The notes beneath the pieces were generated by a model. That model saw only the letters and a program-made list of their open reading frames with translations, made no database searches and was not told the DNA's origin. From the NCBI GenBank assembly GCA_050246875.1, contig JBFWVF010000010.1, forward strand, positions 1-64,000: DNA of 64,000 bases. The letters are read 5' to 3'. The translations under genes were made by a program, and so were the position numbers. The stretch's first letter is position 1. Each line of letters opens with the position of its first letter. Positions 35,906 through 44,907 of this stretch are shown here, piece after piece. This DNA comes from SHWB01 sp050246875. GTDB taxonomy: Bacteria; Pseudomonadota; Alphaproteobacteria; UBA6615.

Positions 35906-35979
35906 GCCTCACCCTCACCGCCGGGGGGTGGAGTGGGTCGGGGTGAGGAGGGCCGGAAAGGCCGCACCCGCCCGCGCTG

Positions 35980-36037
35980 CCCCACCTCACCCGCTCGCTG
36001 CGCTCGCACCCTCTCCCCCCAAGGGGCGGAGAGGGTT
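35980..36037. repeat. GC-rich palindromic repeat, family A
   Basis: CCCCACCTCACCCGCTCGCT runs into CCCTCTCCCC-CC-AAGGGGCGGAGAGGG. The same blocks recur near 29.8, 37.5, 37.6, 48.55, 50.5 and 50.6 kb, always between genes. It lies upstream of the LLM monooxygenase gene. Confidence 0.75.
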
Positions 36038-36103
36038 GAAGCGGCTTACCTCCGCCGCCCTTTCGCGCGACAATGGCCGCGGCGGGCAGGAACGGAAGCA
36101 GAC

Positions 36104-37456
36104 ATGAGCCAGCGGCAGATCCATCTCGCGGCCTTCATGCGGCCGACGACCATCCACACCGGGGCGTGGCGCTATCCGGGCGCGCTGGCCGACGCCAACT
36201 TCAACTTCCCGGCCATCGTGCGCTTCGCCCAGATGCTGGAGGCGGCGCGCTTCGACGCCTTCTTCATGGCCGACCACCTCGCCGTGCTCAACATGCCGGT
36301 CGAGGCGCTGAAGCGCAGCGCGACGCCGACCTCCTTCGAGCCGCTGACGCTGCTGCCGGCGCTGGCCATGGTGACGCAGCGCCTCGGCCTCATCGCCACC
36401 GGCTCGACCACCTACGATTTGCCGTTCCACGTGGCGCGGCGCTTCGCCTCGCTCGACCATATCAGCGGCGGGCGCGCCGGCTGGAACGTGGTGACGACCT
36501 CGAACCCCGACGCCTCGCGCAATTTCGGCCACGAGGAGCACCTCGAGCACGGCGAGCGCTATCGCCGCGCGCGCGAGTTCGTCGACGTGGTGACGGGGCT
36601 GTGGGACAGCTGGGCCGACGACGCCTTCGTGCGCGACCAGGCGAGCGGCGTGTTCTTCGACCCCGACAAGATGCACGTGCTCGACCACAAGGGGACGCAC
36701 TATTCGGTGCGCGGCCCGCTCAATATCGCGCGGCCGGTGCAGGGCTGGCCGGTAATCGTGCAGGCCGGCGCGTCGGACGCCGGCCGCCAGCTTGCCGCAG
36801 AGACGGCCGAGGCGATCTTCACCTCCGTCGCCAATCTCGAGGCAGGGCGCGCGTTCTACGCCGACGTGAAGGGGCGCATGGCGAAACTCGGCCGCGACCC
36901 GGACAGTCTCAAGATCCTGCCGGCCTGCTTCGTCGTCGTCGGCGACAGCGTCGAGGAGGCGCGCGAGAAGCGGGCGACGCTCGACAGCCTCGTCCACTCG
37001 GCGAGCGCCATCGCCTCGCTGTCGATCGCGCTCGGCACCGACGCCGCGAAGTTCGACCCCGACGGGCCGCTGCCGGAGATACCCGACAGCAACGCGTCGA
37101 AGAGCGGGCGCGACCGCGCCGTCGCGCTGGCCCGGCGCGAGAACCTGACCGTGCGCCAGCTCGCCCAGCGGCTCGGCGGCTATTCCGGCAACGCCATGGT
37201 CGGCACGGCGAAGACCATCGCCGACGAGATGGAGGAGTGGCTGGAGATGCGCGGCAGCGACGGCTTCACCATCATGTTCTCCTACCTGCCCGGCGGGCTG
37301 GAGGATTTCTGCGCCAAGGTGGTGCCCGAACTGCAGCGGCGCGGCCTGTTCCGCCGCGAATATCCCGGCACGACGCTGCGCGACACCATGGGCCTGGCAC
37401 GGCCGGAGAACCGCTTCTTCGTTGGCCGCCCGGCGGCGCGGATGGCGGGGGAGTAG
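36104..37456 (+). CDS. LLM-class FMN-dependent monooxygenase (NtaA/SnaA/DszA type)
   Basis: Luciferase-like flavin monooxygenase of 450 residues that needs reduced FMN from a separate reductase. Family signatures include DAFFMADHLAVLN, the SLDHISGGRAGWNVVTTSNP region, NFGHEEHLEHGERYRRA and GWPVIVQAGASDAGRQLAAE. The frame is open upstream through a repeat, so I chose ATG at 36104, where homology starts. Members attack chelates, sulfur heterocycles or xenobiotic amines; substrate here is unknown. Confidence 0.92.
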   Translation: MSQRQIHLAAFMRPTTIHTGAWRYPGALADANFNFPAIVRFAQMLEAARFDAFFMADHLAVLNMPVEALKRSATPTSFEPLTLLPALAMVTQRLGLIATGSTTYDLPFHVARRFASLDHISGGRAGWNVVTTSNPDASRNFGHEEHLEHGERYRRAREFVDVVTGLWDSWADDAFVRDQASGVFFDPDKMHVLDHKGTHYSVRGPLNIARPVQGWPVIVQAGASDAGRQLAAETAEAIFTSVANLEAGRAFYADVKGRMAKLGRDPDSLKILPACFVVVGDSVEEAREKRATLDSLVHSASAIASLSIALGTDAAKFDPDGPLPEIPDSNASKSGRDRAVALARRENLTVRQLAQRLGGYSGNAMVGTAKTIADEMEEWLEMRGSDGFTIMFSYLPGGLEDFCAKVVPELQRRGLFRREYPGTTLRDTMGLARPENRFFVGRPAARMAGE

Positions 37457-37477
37457 GCGTTCGAAATTGCCAGCGAC

Positions 37478-37617
37478 ACCCTCTCCGCCCCGGGGGGCGG
37501 AGAGGGCAGGGTGAGGTGGGGCCGTTACCGGCACCTCGCTACCGCGTCCGCGCATGTACGAACCACCCCACCTCACCCCGACCCTCTCCCCCCCCCCCCC
37601 CGAAGGGGCGGAGAGGG
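37478..37617. repeat. Inverted pair of family A repeats with a 14-base C run
   Basis: Copy one (37478-37521) reads CCCTCTCCGCCCC then its complement and AGGGTGAGGTGGGG. Copy two (37565-37617) is the reverse order and carries 14 consecutive C (37588-37601) in its loop. The two copies are complementary over long stretches and could fold into one large stem between the LLM and molybdenum hydroxylase genes. Confidence 0.8.
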
Positions 37618-37693
37618 AGGACAAGCACGGAGAGGCGACGCGCCGGCACGGGAGTTGCTAGTCTTCCGCCGCCGCATCCGCCGTGAGGGCTCC

Positions 37694-38167
37694 GTGTCCA
37701 CCCTGTCGTTGCGTGTGAATGGGAAGGTCCACGAGATCGCCGCCGATCCGGCGACGCCGCTGGCCTACGTGCTGCGCAACGAGCTGGGGCTGACCGGCAC
37801 CAAGCTCGGCTGCGGGCTGGAGCAGTGCGGCGCCTGCGCCGTGCTGGTCGACGGCGTCTCGACGCTGTGCTGCGACGCCCCGGCCGGGCAGTTCGCCGGC
37901 CGCGACATCGTCACCGTCGAGGCCGCCGACGACGCGCTGATCGAGGCGGTGGCTGAGGCCTTCGTCGCCGCCGGCGCCGCCCAGTGCGGCTACTGCATTC
38001 CCGGCATGGTGATCGCCGCCGCCGGCCTGCTGCGCGCCGACCCGCACCCCGGCGAGACCGCCATCCGCGAGGCGCTGCACCCACATCTCTGCCGCTGCGG
38101 CACGCATATGCGCGTGCTGCGGGCGGTCGCCGCGCTGGCGGCGCGCGACGGCGCCGCGCGGCCATGA
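37694..38167 (+). CDS. Molybdenum hydroxylase, (2Fe-2S)-binding small subunit
   Basis: Electron-transfer subunit of 157 residues with two iron-sulfur clusters. The plant-type cluster uses Cys40, Cys45, Cys48 and Cys60 (GCGLEQCGACAVLV); the second uses Cys98, Cys101, Cys133 and Cys135 (CGYCIPGM and CRCGTH). GTG at 37694 has GAGG just upstream. Its stop overlaps the ATG of the large subunit as ATGA. The two-subunit layout matches isoquinoline or nicotinate oxidoreductases rather than three-subunit xanthine-type enzymes. Confidence 0.93.
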   Translation: MSTLSLRVNGKVHEIAADPATPLAYVLRNELGLTGTKLGCGLEQCGACAVLVDGVSTLCCDAPAGQFAGRDIVTVEAADDALIEAVAEAFVAAGAAQCGYCIPGMVIAAAGLLRADPHPGETAIREALHPHLCRCGTHMRVLRAVAALAARDGAARP

Positions 38168-40311
38168 CGACGGAAAGCCTCGAGCGCTACCGCGACGTCG
38201 ACGACTGGCTCGCGCTGACGCCGGACGGGCGGGTGACGGTGCGCACCGGCAAGGTCGACATCGGCCAGCGCGTGACGACGGCGCTGGCGCTGATCGCCGC
38301 CGAGGAACTCGACGTCGACTACGGGCGCATCGACATCGACGGCGTCGACACCGCGACCTCGCTCGATGAGGAGCACACCTCGGCGAGCAATTCGGTCGAA
38401 CGCTCCGGCCAGTCGATCCGCCTCGCCGCGGCGACGGCCCGCCGCCACCTGCTGGCGCGCGCCGCCGCGGTGCTGGAGGCGGACCCGGCGACGCTCGACG
38501 TGTCCGACGGCATCGTGCGCTCGACGGCGACCAACCGCGCGGTGAGCTACTGGGAGCTGATGGAGGGCGGCAGGTTCGCCATCGCCGTCGACACCGCCAT
38601 CGCGCCGAAGCCGGCGGCGCGCTACCGCCAGATCGGCCGCAGGGTGGTGGCGCGCGACCTCGCGGCGCTGGTGCGCGGCGCGGCGCCCTTCGTCCACGAC
38701 ATGACGCTGCCGGACATGCTGCACGCGCGCGTGGTGCGCCCGCCGCACGCCAATGCGCGGCTCGCCGCGCTCGACGCGGGCATCGCGGGGCGGCTCGACG
38801 GCGGCACGCTGGTGCGCGACGGCAGCTTCCTCGCCGTCGCCCACGCGGACGAGTACACGGCGCTGCGTCTCGCCGCCCGCGTCGCCGCCGCCGCGCGCTG
38901 GGACGATCATGGCGGGCTCGACACGCGCGACATTTACGAGGCGCTGACGACGGCGCCGCGCATCAGCCTGCCGGTGCGCGACGGTGACGCGGTCGACGCG
39001 CCGGTGCCGCCGCTCGAAGCGCCGCCGGCCGGCGCCGTCACGACGCTCTCGCTGCGGCTGGAGCGGCCCTACGTCATGCACGCGTCCATCGCGCCCTCGG
39101 CGGCGATGGCGCTGTTCGCGGACGGCGCGCTGACCGTCTGGACGCACAGCCAGGGCGTCCACCAGGTGCGCCTGTCGATCGCCGAGGCGCTGCGCATGGA
39201 CCCGGCGAAAGTCCGGCTGGTGCAGAAGCGCGGCGCCGGCTGCTACGGCCACAACGGCGCCGACGACGCGGCGCTCGACGCCGGCATCGTCGCCCGCGCC
39301 ATCCCCGGCCGGCCGGTGCTGCTGAAATGGACGCGCGCGGACGAGCACGCCTGGGAGCCCTACAGCCCGGCCATGGTGATCGATGTCCGCGCCAGCCTCG
39401 ACGCCGAGGGCCGCGTCATCGACTGGTCGCACGAGACCTTCAGCGACACGCACCGCACGCGGCCGCGCCCGGGCCCCGACGGCGCCGGGCCGCGGCGCAT
39501 GCTGGCGACCCGCTTCCTCGCCGACGCCCTGCCGCCCTTCGTGCCGGAACCGTTCCTCGCTGCGCCGCTCGCCGGCGTGCATCGCAACGCCTGGCCCTAC
39601 TACACGTTTCCGCGGAAGCGCGTGGTCAAGCATCTGGTGCGCGGCATGGCGCACCGCACCTCGACGCTGCGCTCGCTCGGCGCCTGCGCCAACGTCATGG
39701 CGACCGAAGGCATGATGGACGAACTGGCGATTGCCGCCGGCGTCGACCCGCTCGACTTCCGCCTGCGGCAACTCGACGACGAACGCGCCCGCGACGTGCT
39801 GCGGACGGTCGCCGAGCGCGCCCGCTGGGGCCGCGAGGCGACGGGCGAAGGGCAGGGGCGCGGCCTCGCCTTCGCCCGCTACAACGGCCGCAAGGCCTAT
39901 GCGGCGGTGGTGGCCGATGTCGTTGTCGGCGACGACGCGACGGCCCGCGTGCGCCGCATCACCGTGGCCGCCGACGCCGGCCAGGTGGTCGACCATGACG
40001 GGCTCGCCCTGCAGATCGAGGGCGCGGCGCTGCAGGCGGCGAGCTGGACGCTGCACGAGCAGGTGACGTGGGACCGCGACGGCATCACCAGCCGCGACTG
40101 GGACAGCTACCCCATCCTGCGATTCGACACCGCGCCGGACGTGGACGTGCACATCATCGACCGCCCGGACGCTCCCTATCTCGGTCCGTCGGAATGCGCG
40201 CTGGGGCCGACGGCGGCGGCCATCGCCAACGCCATCCGCGCCGCGACCGGCCTGCGTCTGGTGCGCCTGCCCTTCACCGCGGAGGCCATCCGCGCCGCCG
40301 CGCTGGCGTGA
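38164..40311 (+). CDS. Molybdenum hydroxylase, molybdopterin-binding large subunit (IorB/NicB-like)
   Basis: Catalytic subunit of 715 residues that hydroxylates N-heterocyclic or aldehyde substrates with water as oxygen donor. The opening LTPDGRVTVRTGKVDIGQRV is characteristic of the Ior/nicotinate group. The active-site Glu lies near the C-terminus in GPSECALGPTAAAIANAI. Start and small subunit overlap by four bases. At 715 residues it is near the usual two-subunit family length. No separate cytochrome subunit or MoCo insertion chaperone (XdhC type) follows, so maturation genes must be elsewhere. Confidence 0.92.
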   Translation: MTTESLERYRDVDDWLALTPDGRVTVRTGKVDIGQRVTTALALIAAEELDVDYGRIDIDGVDTATSLDEEHTSASNSVERSGQSIRLAAATARRHLLARAAAVLEADPATLDVSDGIVRSTATNRAVSYWELMEGGRFAIAVDTAIAPKPAARYRQIGRRVVARDLAALVRGAAPFVHDMTLPDMLHARVVRPPHANARLAALDAGIAGRLDGGTLVRDGSFLAVAHADEYTALRLAARVAAAARWDDHGGLDTRDIYEALTTAPRISLPVRDGDAVDAPVPPLEAPPAGAVTTLSLRLERPYVMHASIAPSAAMALFADGALTVWTHSQGVHQVRLSIAEALRMDPAKVRLVQKRGAGCYGHNGADDAALDAGIVARAIPGRPVLLKWTRADEHAWEPYSPAMVIDVRASLDAEGRVIDWSHETFSDTHRTRPRPGPDGAGPRRMLATRFLADALPPFVPEPFLAAPLAGVHRNAWPYYTFPRKRVVKHLVRGMAHRTSTLRSLGACANVMATEGMMDELAIAAGVDPLDFRLRQLDDERARDVLRTVAERARWGREATGEGQGRGLAFARYNGRKAYAAVVADVVVGDDATARVRRITVAADAGQVVDHDGLALQIEGAALQAASWTLHEQVTWDRDGITSRDWDSYPILRFDTAPDVDVHIIDRPDAPYLGPSECALGPTAAAIANAIRAATGLRLVRLPFTAEAIRAAALA

Positions 40312-40418
40312 TTCTTCATGTTCCGCCGCGCCCACCGTTGAGCCGACGGCGCGCTGCGATTATTAGCTGGACCGGCAGGGGCGGCAGGGGCCGCCGCCGG
40401 GACGTACGGTGACGGGTC

Positions 40419-41468
40419 ATGGCTACGGACGCGCCGCGACGCTGGCTGGTCACCGGCGGGGCCGGCTTCTTCGGCGTCCACATGTGCCGGGCGCTGGCGG
40501 CGCGCGGCGAGGACGTGGTCAGCTTCGACATCGAGGATTTCCCGCGCGAGGAACGGCTGCCCGGCATCCGCGCCATCACTGGCGACGTGCGCGACGCGGC
40601 GGCGCTGACGGCGGCGATGGCGGGGGTCGACGCCGTGATCCACGCCGCCGCCGCGCTGGCGCTGGCGCCGCCCGAGGTCATCGACGCGGTCAATGCCGGC
40701 GGCACGCGCACGGTGCTGGAGGCGGCGGCGGCGGCCGGGGTGCGGCGGGTGGTGACGATCGGCACCACGGCGGTATACGGCATGCCGCGCTTCCACCCGA
40801 TCGACGAGGACGCGCCGCTCGACCCGATGGGGCCGTACGGCATCGCCAAGGCCAGGGCCGAGCAGTTCGCCATCGAGGCGCGCGGCGTCGAGACGGTGCG
40901 GCTGCGGCCAAAGAGCTTCATCGGCACCGGCCGCCTCGGCATCTTCCAGATCCTCTTCGACTGGATCGAGGCCGGGGCGCGCATCCCGGTGCTCGGCGAC
41001 GGCAACAACCGCTTCCAGCTTCTCGAAGTGACCGACCTCGTCGAGGCCGCGCGGCTGGCGGCGCTGCGCGGCGTTCCGGGCGCCGTCTACAACATCGGCG
41101 CCACCGCCTTCGGCACCGTCAACGCGGACCTCGGCGCCCTGCTGGAACACGCCGGCAGCGGCAGCCGCATCCTGCACATCCCGTCGCGACCGACCAAGCT
41201 GCTGCTCGGCGCGCTGTCGGCGCTGCGGCTGTCGCCCGTCTACCGATGGGTGTACGATACGGCCGACCAGGATTCCTGGGTTTCCACCGCCCGGGCGGAA
41301 CGCGATCTCGGCTGGCGGCCCCGCCACAGCAACCGCGACGCGCTGACCGGCACCTACGACTGGTATCTCGCGGAAGGCAAGCGGATGGCGCAGGCGACAG
41401 GGACCAGTCATCGCGTGGCCTGGAAACAGGGCGTGCTCGGTGTCGCCAAGGCCGTGCTGCGGCTGTAG
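40419..41468 (+). CDS. NAD-dependent sugar epimerase/dehydratase (extended SDR), first of operon
   Basis: Extended short-chain dehydrogenase of 349 residues. The NAD loop is VTGGAGFFGVHM and the catalytic YxxxK is YGIAK (PYGIAKARAE). A DGNNRFQLLEVTDL segment matches the substrate-binding domain of nucleotide-sugar epimerases and reductases. It opens a glycoconjugate operon that runs to at least 48547. The next gene follows after six bases. Exact sugar is unknown. Confidence 0.9.
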   Translation: MATDAPRRWLVTGGAGFFGVHMCRALAARGEDVVSFDIEDFPREERLPGIRAITGDVRDAAALTAAMAGVDAVIHAAAALALAPPEVIDAVNAGGTRTVLEAAAAAGVRRVVTIGTTAVYGMPRFHPIDEDAPLDPMGPYGIAKARAEQFAIEARGVETVRLRPKSFIGTGRLGIFQILFDWIEAGARIPVLGDGNNRFQLLEVTDLVEAARLAALRGVPGAVYNIGATAFGTVNADLGALLEHAGSGSRILHIPSRPTKLLLGALSALRLSPVYRWVYDTADQDSWVSTARAERDLGWRPRHSNRDALTGTYDWYLAEGKRMAQATGTSHRVAWKQGVLGVAKAVLRL

Positions 41469-41474
41469 GGCACG

Positions 41475-42263
41475 ATGACGGCGTCGACAGACCGCGCCGC
41501 CGCGCTGCCGGCGGCGGCCGATTTTGCCGGGCCGGTGCGCCTGTCGCTCGCCGCGCCGGCCTACAACGAGGCGGCCGGCATCGCGGCGGTGGTGCGCGAC
41601 TGGCATGCCTGCCTCGCCGCCAGCCCGGACGTCGCCGCGTTCGAGATCGTCGTCTGCAACGACGGCAGCCGCGACCGTACCGGCGAGATCCTCGATGCGC
41701 TGGCCGCCGAGCTGCCGCAACTGCGCCCGCTCCACTTCGCGCGCAATCAGGGCGCCGCGGCGGCGCTGGCGGCGGCCATCGCCGCGACGCGCCACGACTG
41801 GGTGCTGCTGATCGATTCCGACGGCCAGTTCCCCGTCGAGGACGGCCTCGCCATGCTGGCGGCGGCGCGCCGCGCCGGGGCGCCGGCGGCGATCGGCATC
41901 CGGCAGAAGAAGGACCGCTGGTTCGCCCGCTTCGGCACCTGGTCGAGCGGCATCGCCTGCAACCTACTGTTCGGCACGCGGCTGCGCGACTTCAACTCGG
42001 CCTTCAAGGCGGTGTGGGGGCCGCTGCTGCGCGGCCTGACGCTGGAGGCGCGCGGCATGAACTACTCGACCGAGGTGACGGCGCGGCTGCTCGAATGCGG
42101 CGTGCGGCCGCTCGAGGTCGCCGTCGGCCATCGCCCGCGCGCGACCGGGACGAGCAACATGCGCCTGCTGCGCGGCGCGCTGCACCGCCTGCTGTTCGTC
42201 TGCTACTTCGCCCTGCGGCGGCTGCTGATCGCCGCCGGCGTGCTGATGGCGCCGCGGCCATGA
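41475..42263 (+). CDS. GT2 glycosyltransferase (dolichol/polyprenyl-phosphate type)
   Basis: Glycosyltransferase family 2 protein of 262 residues. LAAPAYNEAAGIAAVVRDW begins the donor domain, CNDGSRDRTGEI and LIDSDGQFPVEDG give the nucleotide and DxD-type metal sites. It resembles transferases that put a sugar on a polyprenyl phosphate. A final hydrophobic stretch (RLLFVCYFALRRLLIAAGVL) may tether it to the membrane. Its stop overlaps the next start as ATGA. Confidence 0.92.
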   Translation: MTASTDRAAALPAAADFAGPVRLSLAAPAYNEAAGIAAVVRDWHACLAASPDVAAFEIVVCNDGSRDRTGEILDALAAELPQLRPLHFARNQGAAAALAAAIAATRHDWVLLIDSDGQFPVEDGLAMLAAARRAGAPAAIGIRQKKDRWFARFGTWSSGIACNLLFGTRLRDFNSAFKAVWGPLLRGLTLEARGMNYSTEVTARLLECGVRPLEVAVGHRPRATGTSNMRLLRGALHRLLFVCYFALRRLLIAAGVLMAPRP

Positions 42264-44236
42264 GCGCCGCCGCCGATGCCGTCCGGCGCGGCGGCGCGCC
42301 GCCGGTCCGCGTCGCGCTGTTCTGCGGCGGGCGCGGCAGCGCCACCATCATCCGCGAGTTCCTGCGCTGGCCCAACGTCGAGCTGACGCTGCTGGTCAAT
42401 GCCTACGACGATGGCCTGTCGACCGGCGCGCTGCGCGACTTCATCGCCGGCATGCTGGGGCCGTCCGACTTCCGCAAGAACCTGTCCTACCTGCTCGACA
42501 CCTATTCGGACGACCAGTACGCCCTGCGCAATGTCCTCGAATACCGCCTGCCGAAGACCGTCGGCGCCACCGAGGCGGCGGCCTTCGAGCGCTTCACCGC
42601 GAGCGGCGACGCGACGGCGCTGGAAGCCGGCCTGCGCGCCATCTGGGACGGCCTCGCGCCGGCGACTCGCCGGCGGCTGCTGACCCTGCTGAGGGTGTTC
42701 GTCGACTACGCGCGCGCCGCGCCGGCGCCGTTTGACTACCGCGACTGCGCCCTCGGCAACCTGATCTTCGCCGGCGCCTACCTGCAGTCCGGGCGCAACT
42801 TCAACGCCGCCGCCGAAACGGTCAGCCGGCTGGTGTCGTCGCAGGCGACGCTGGTGAATGTCAGCGGCGGCGAGAACCGGACGCTCGTCGCGCTCAAGAA
42901 CGACGGCACGCTGCTCGCCCGCGAGTCCGAGATCGTCGGCCCGCAGAGCGCGGTGCCGATCCGCGGCGTCTACTTCCTCGACGGTTCGGTCGAGCCGGCG
43001 GCGTGGCAGCGCGTCGCCGCGCGCAAGGTCGCCGACAAGGAGGCCTGGCTGGCGGCCCGCGAGGCGCTGCCATCGCTGTCGGCCGAGGCGGCGGCGGCGC
43101 TCGACGAGGCCGACATCATCGTCTACGGGCCGGGGACGCAGCACTCCTCGCTGCTGCCGAGTTACCGCATCGCCGGCGCCGCGCTGGCTGACGCGCCGGC
43201 GCGGGTGAAGGCCTTCGTCGTCAATCTCGGCAGCGACCACGACATCCAGACCCTGCAGGGCGGCGACCTCGTCGACCGCGCCCTCGCCGCCGCCGGCTGC
43301 CCGCACAACGACGCCGACGGGCGGCGGATGATCACCCACATCCTCATCGACGCCGAGGCCGGCCCGGAAACCCTGCGCATGCCCGAGACCGGGCCGAGCG
43401 GCCTCTACCGCCGCGCAGCGATCGTCGACGGCGCCTTCGCATCCGGCGGCGACGCGCCGGTCCACAACGGCAACGCCGTGGTCGGCGCCATCCTCGCGTT
43501 GTGGGACGGGGCCGGCGAGGACGACGGCCGCCGCACACTCGACATCTTCGTCGACCTCTACCGCCGCCGCGCGGCCATCGATTCCGTGGTCGAGGAGTTC
43601 AACGAGATCGACTGGGCGGCGGCCTTCACGCGCGTGCGCCTGCGCATCAACGGGCTCGGCAACGTGCCGGTCGAGACCAATCCGGCGGCGGCGGTCGAAA
43701 GCGCACGGTTCGGCGGCCCGTTCCCCGAGGTGGCGGCGTTCCGCGACTGGCTGGTGGCCGGCGAGGCCGACTACCTCGTCACGCTGACCGGCGACGGCGA
43801 GTACCGCTTCCGCGACGTGATAACCGGCTTTCGCGTCCTCGCCGGCAGCGCCTTCGGCGCCATCTACGGCTCGCGCACGCAGAGCCGGCGGCAGTTCCGC
43901 CTGTCGCTGCGCGCGGCCTACGGCGAGCGCGGCTTCGCCATGCGCCTGAGCTTCCTCGGCGCCTTCGTGCTCAGCATCCTCTTCGCGCTGCGCTTCGGCG
44001 TCATCTTCTCCGACCCGCTGACGGGCTTCCGCATCTACCGTCGCCGCGACCTGGCGGGCCTGCGCGCGCGCCTGCCCGAACGTGGCCTGACGCCGACCTC
44101 GATCACGCGCCGCCTCGTCGCCGCCGGCATCGAGATCGCCGAACTGCCGGTGCACTATCGCACCTTCGCCGGCTTCGTCGATCCGCGCTGGCGCCTGCGG
44201 CGCGGCCTGCTCAACCTGCTCGGATTGTTCCGCTGA
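42260..44236 (+). CDS. CofD/YvcK-like protein fused to a partial GT2 domain
   Basis: Unusual fusion of 658 residues. Residues about 15-420 are a CofD/YvcK-type fold: FCGGRGSATI (21-30), NAYDDGLSTGALRD (47-60), GPSDFRKNL (67-75), and YGPGTQHSSLLPS (289-301). CofD transfers a phospho-acid from a guanosine-diphosphate donor; YvcK binds UDP-GlcNAc. Residues about 500-645 resemble only the second half of a GT2 enzyme (LTGDGEYRF, then SDPLTGFRIYRR and a GITRR-like LTPTSITRRL) without the usual donor half. It overlaps both neighbours, so it belongs to the operon. I infer a role with an NDP-linked or polyprenyl-linked intermediate; the reaction is unknown. Confidence 0.85.
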   Translation: MSAAADAVRRGGAPPVRVALFCGGRGSATIIREFLRWPNVELTLLVNAYDDGLSTGALRDFIAGMLGPSDFRKNLSYLLDTYSDDQYALRNVLEYRLPKTVGATEAAAFERFTASGDATALEAGLRAIWDGLAPATRRRLLTLLRVFVDYARAAPAPFDYRDCALGNLIFAGAYLQSGRNFNAAAETVSRLVSSQATLVNVSGGENRTLVALKNDGTLLARESEIVGPQSAVPIRGVYFLDGSVEPAAWQRVAARKVADKEAWLAAREALPSLSAEAAAALDEADIIVYGPGTQHSSLLPSYRIAGAALADAPARVKAFVVNLGSDHDIQTLQGGDLVDRALAAAGCPHNDADGRRMITHILIDAEAGPETLRMPETGPSGLYRRAAIVDGAFASGGDAPVHNGNAVVGAILALWDGAGEDDGRRTLDIFVDLYRRRAAIDSVVEEFNEIDWAAAFTRVRLRINGLGNVPVETNPAAAVESARFGGPFPEVAAFRDWLVAGEADYLVTLTGDGEYRFRDVITGFRVLAGSAFGAIYGSRTQSRRQFRLSLRAAYGERGFAMRLSFLGAFVLSILFALRFGVIFSDPLTGFRIYRRRDLAGLRARLPERGLTPTSITRRLVAAGIEIAELPVHYRTFAGFVDPRWRLRRGLLNLLGLFR

Positions 44237-44907
44237 TGCACCGCGACTTTCTCGCCGCCCGCAACGTGCTGTTCGACCTCGATGGCACGCTGGTCGATTC
44301 CGGCCCGCTGCACGACCGCGCCTTTCGTGACGTGCTGGCCGAGGCCATGCCCGAGGCGCTGGCGGGCTTCGACTACGCGGCGGTGCGCGGGCAGACGACG
44401 GCGGCGGTGTTCCGCCGCCTCGGCGTCGACGACGCGGCGCGCTGCGCCGAGCTGACCCGCGCCAAGCAGGCGCGCTATCGCGCACTGGTCGCCGCCGGCG
44501 CGCTGCCGGTGATGGCCGGCGCCGCCGACCTGCTGCGCCTGCTGGGCGCGCAGGGCCGGCGCTGCTACCTCGTGACCTCGGCGAGCCGCGCCTCGGCCGA
44601 CGCGGCGCTCGCCGCCGCCGGCCTCGGCGACGCCTTCGCCGGCACGGTCGCCGCCGAGGACGCGCCCTACGGCAAGCCGGCGCCCGATCTCTACCTGCGC
44701 TGCCTCACGCGTTTCGGCGTCGCGGCCGACGACGCCGTCGCCGTCGAGGATTCGCCGGCCGGCTTCGCCGCGGCGCGCGCCGCCGGGGTTGCCGTCGTCG
44801 CCGTGCACGGCGCCGCCGGGGATGCCGCCGTCGACGTATGCCTGTCCGACCTCGCCGCCCTCGCCGCCGGCTTCGCGGCGGCGCCGCCGGCCGGTATGCC
44901 GCGATGA
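44236..44907 (+). CDS. HAD-superfamily phosphatase (phosphoglycolate/beta-phosphoglucomutase-like)
   Basis: Cytoplasmic phosphatase or mutase of 223 residues. The nucleophile motif is FDLDGTLVDS (Asp14, Asp16), motif II is VTSASRAS, and the Lys and acidic motifs are KPAPDLYL and VEDSPAGFAAA. The ATG overlaps the previous stop by one base (TGATG), and its stop overlaps the next start as ATGA. In this operon it probably removes or moves a phosphate on a sugar precursor. Confidence 0.92.
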   Translation: MHRDFLAARNVLFDLDGTLVDSGPLHDRAFRDVLAEAMPEALAGFDYAAVRGQTTAAVFRRLGVDDAARCAELTRAKQARYRALVAAGALPVMAGAADLLRLLGAQGRRCYLVTSASRASADAALAAAGLGDAFAGTVAAEDAPYGKPAPDLYLRCLTRFGVAADDAVAVEDSPAGFAAARAAGVAVVAVHGAAGDAAVDVCLSDLAALAAGFAAAPPAGMPR

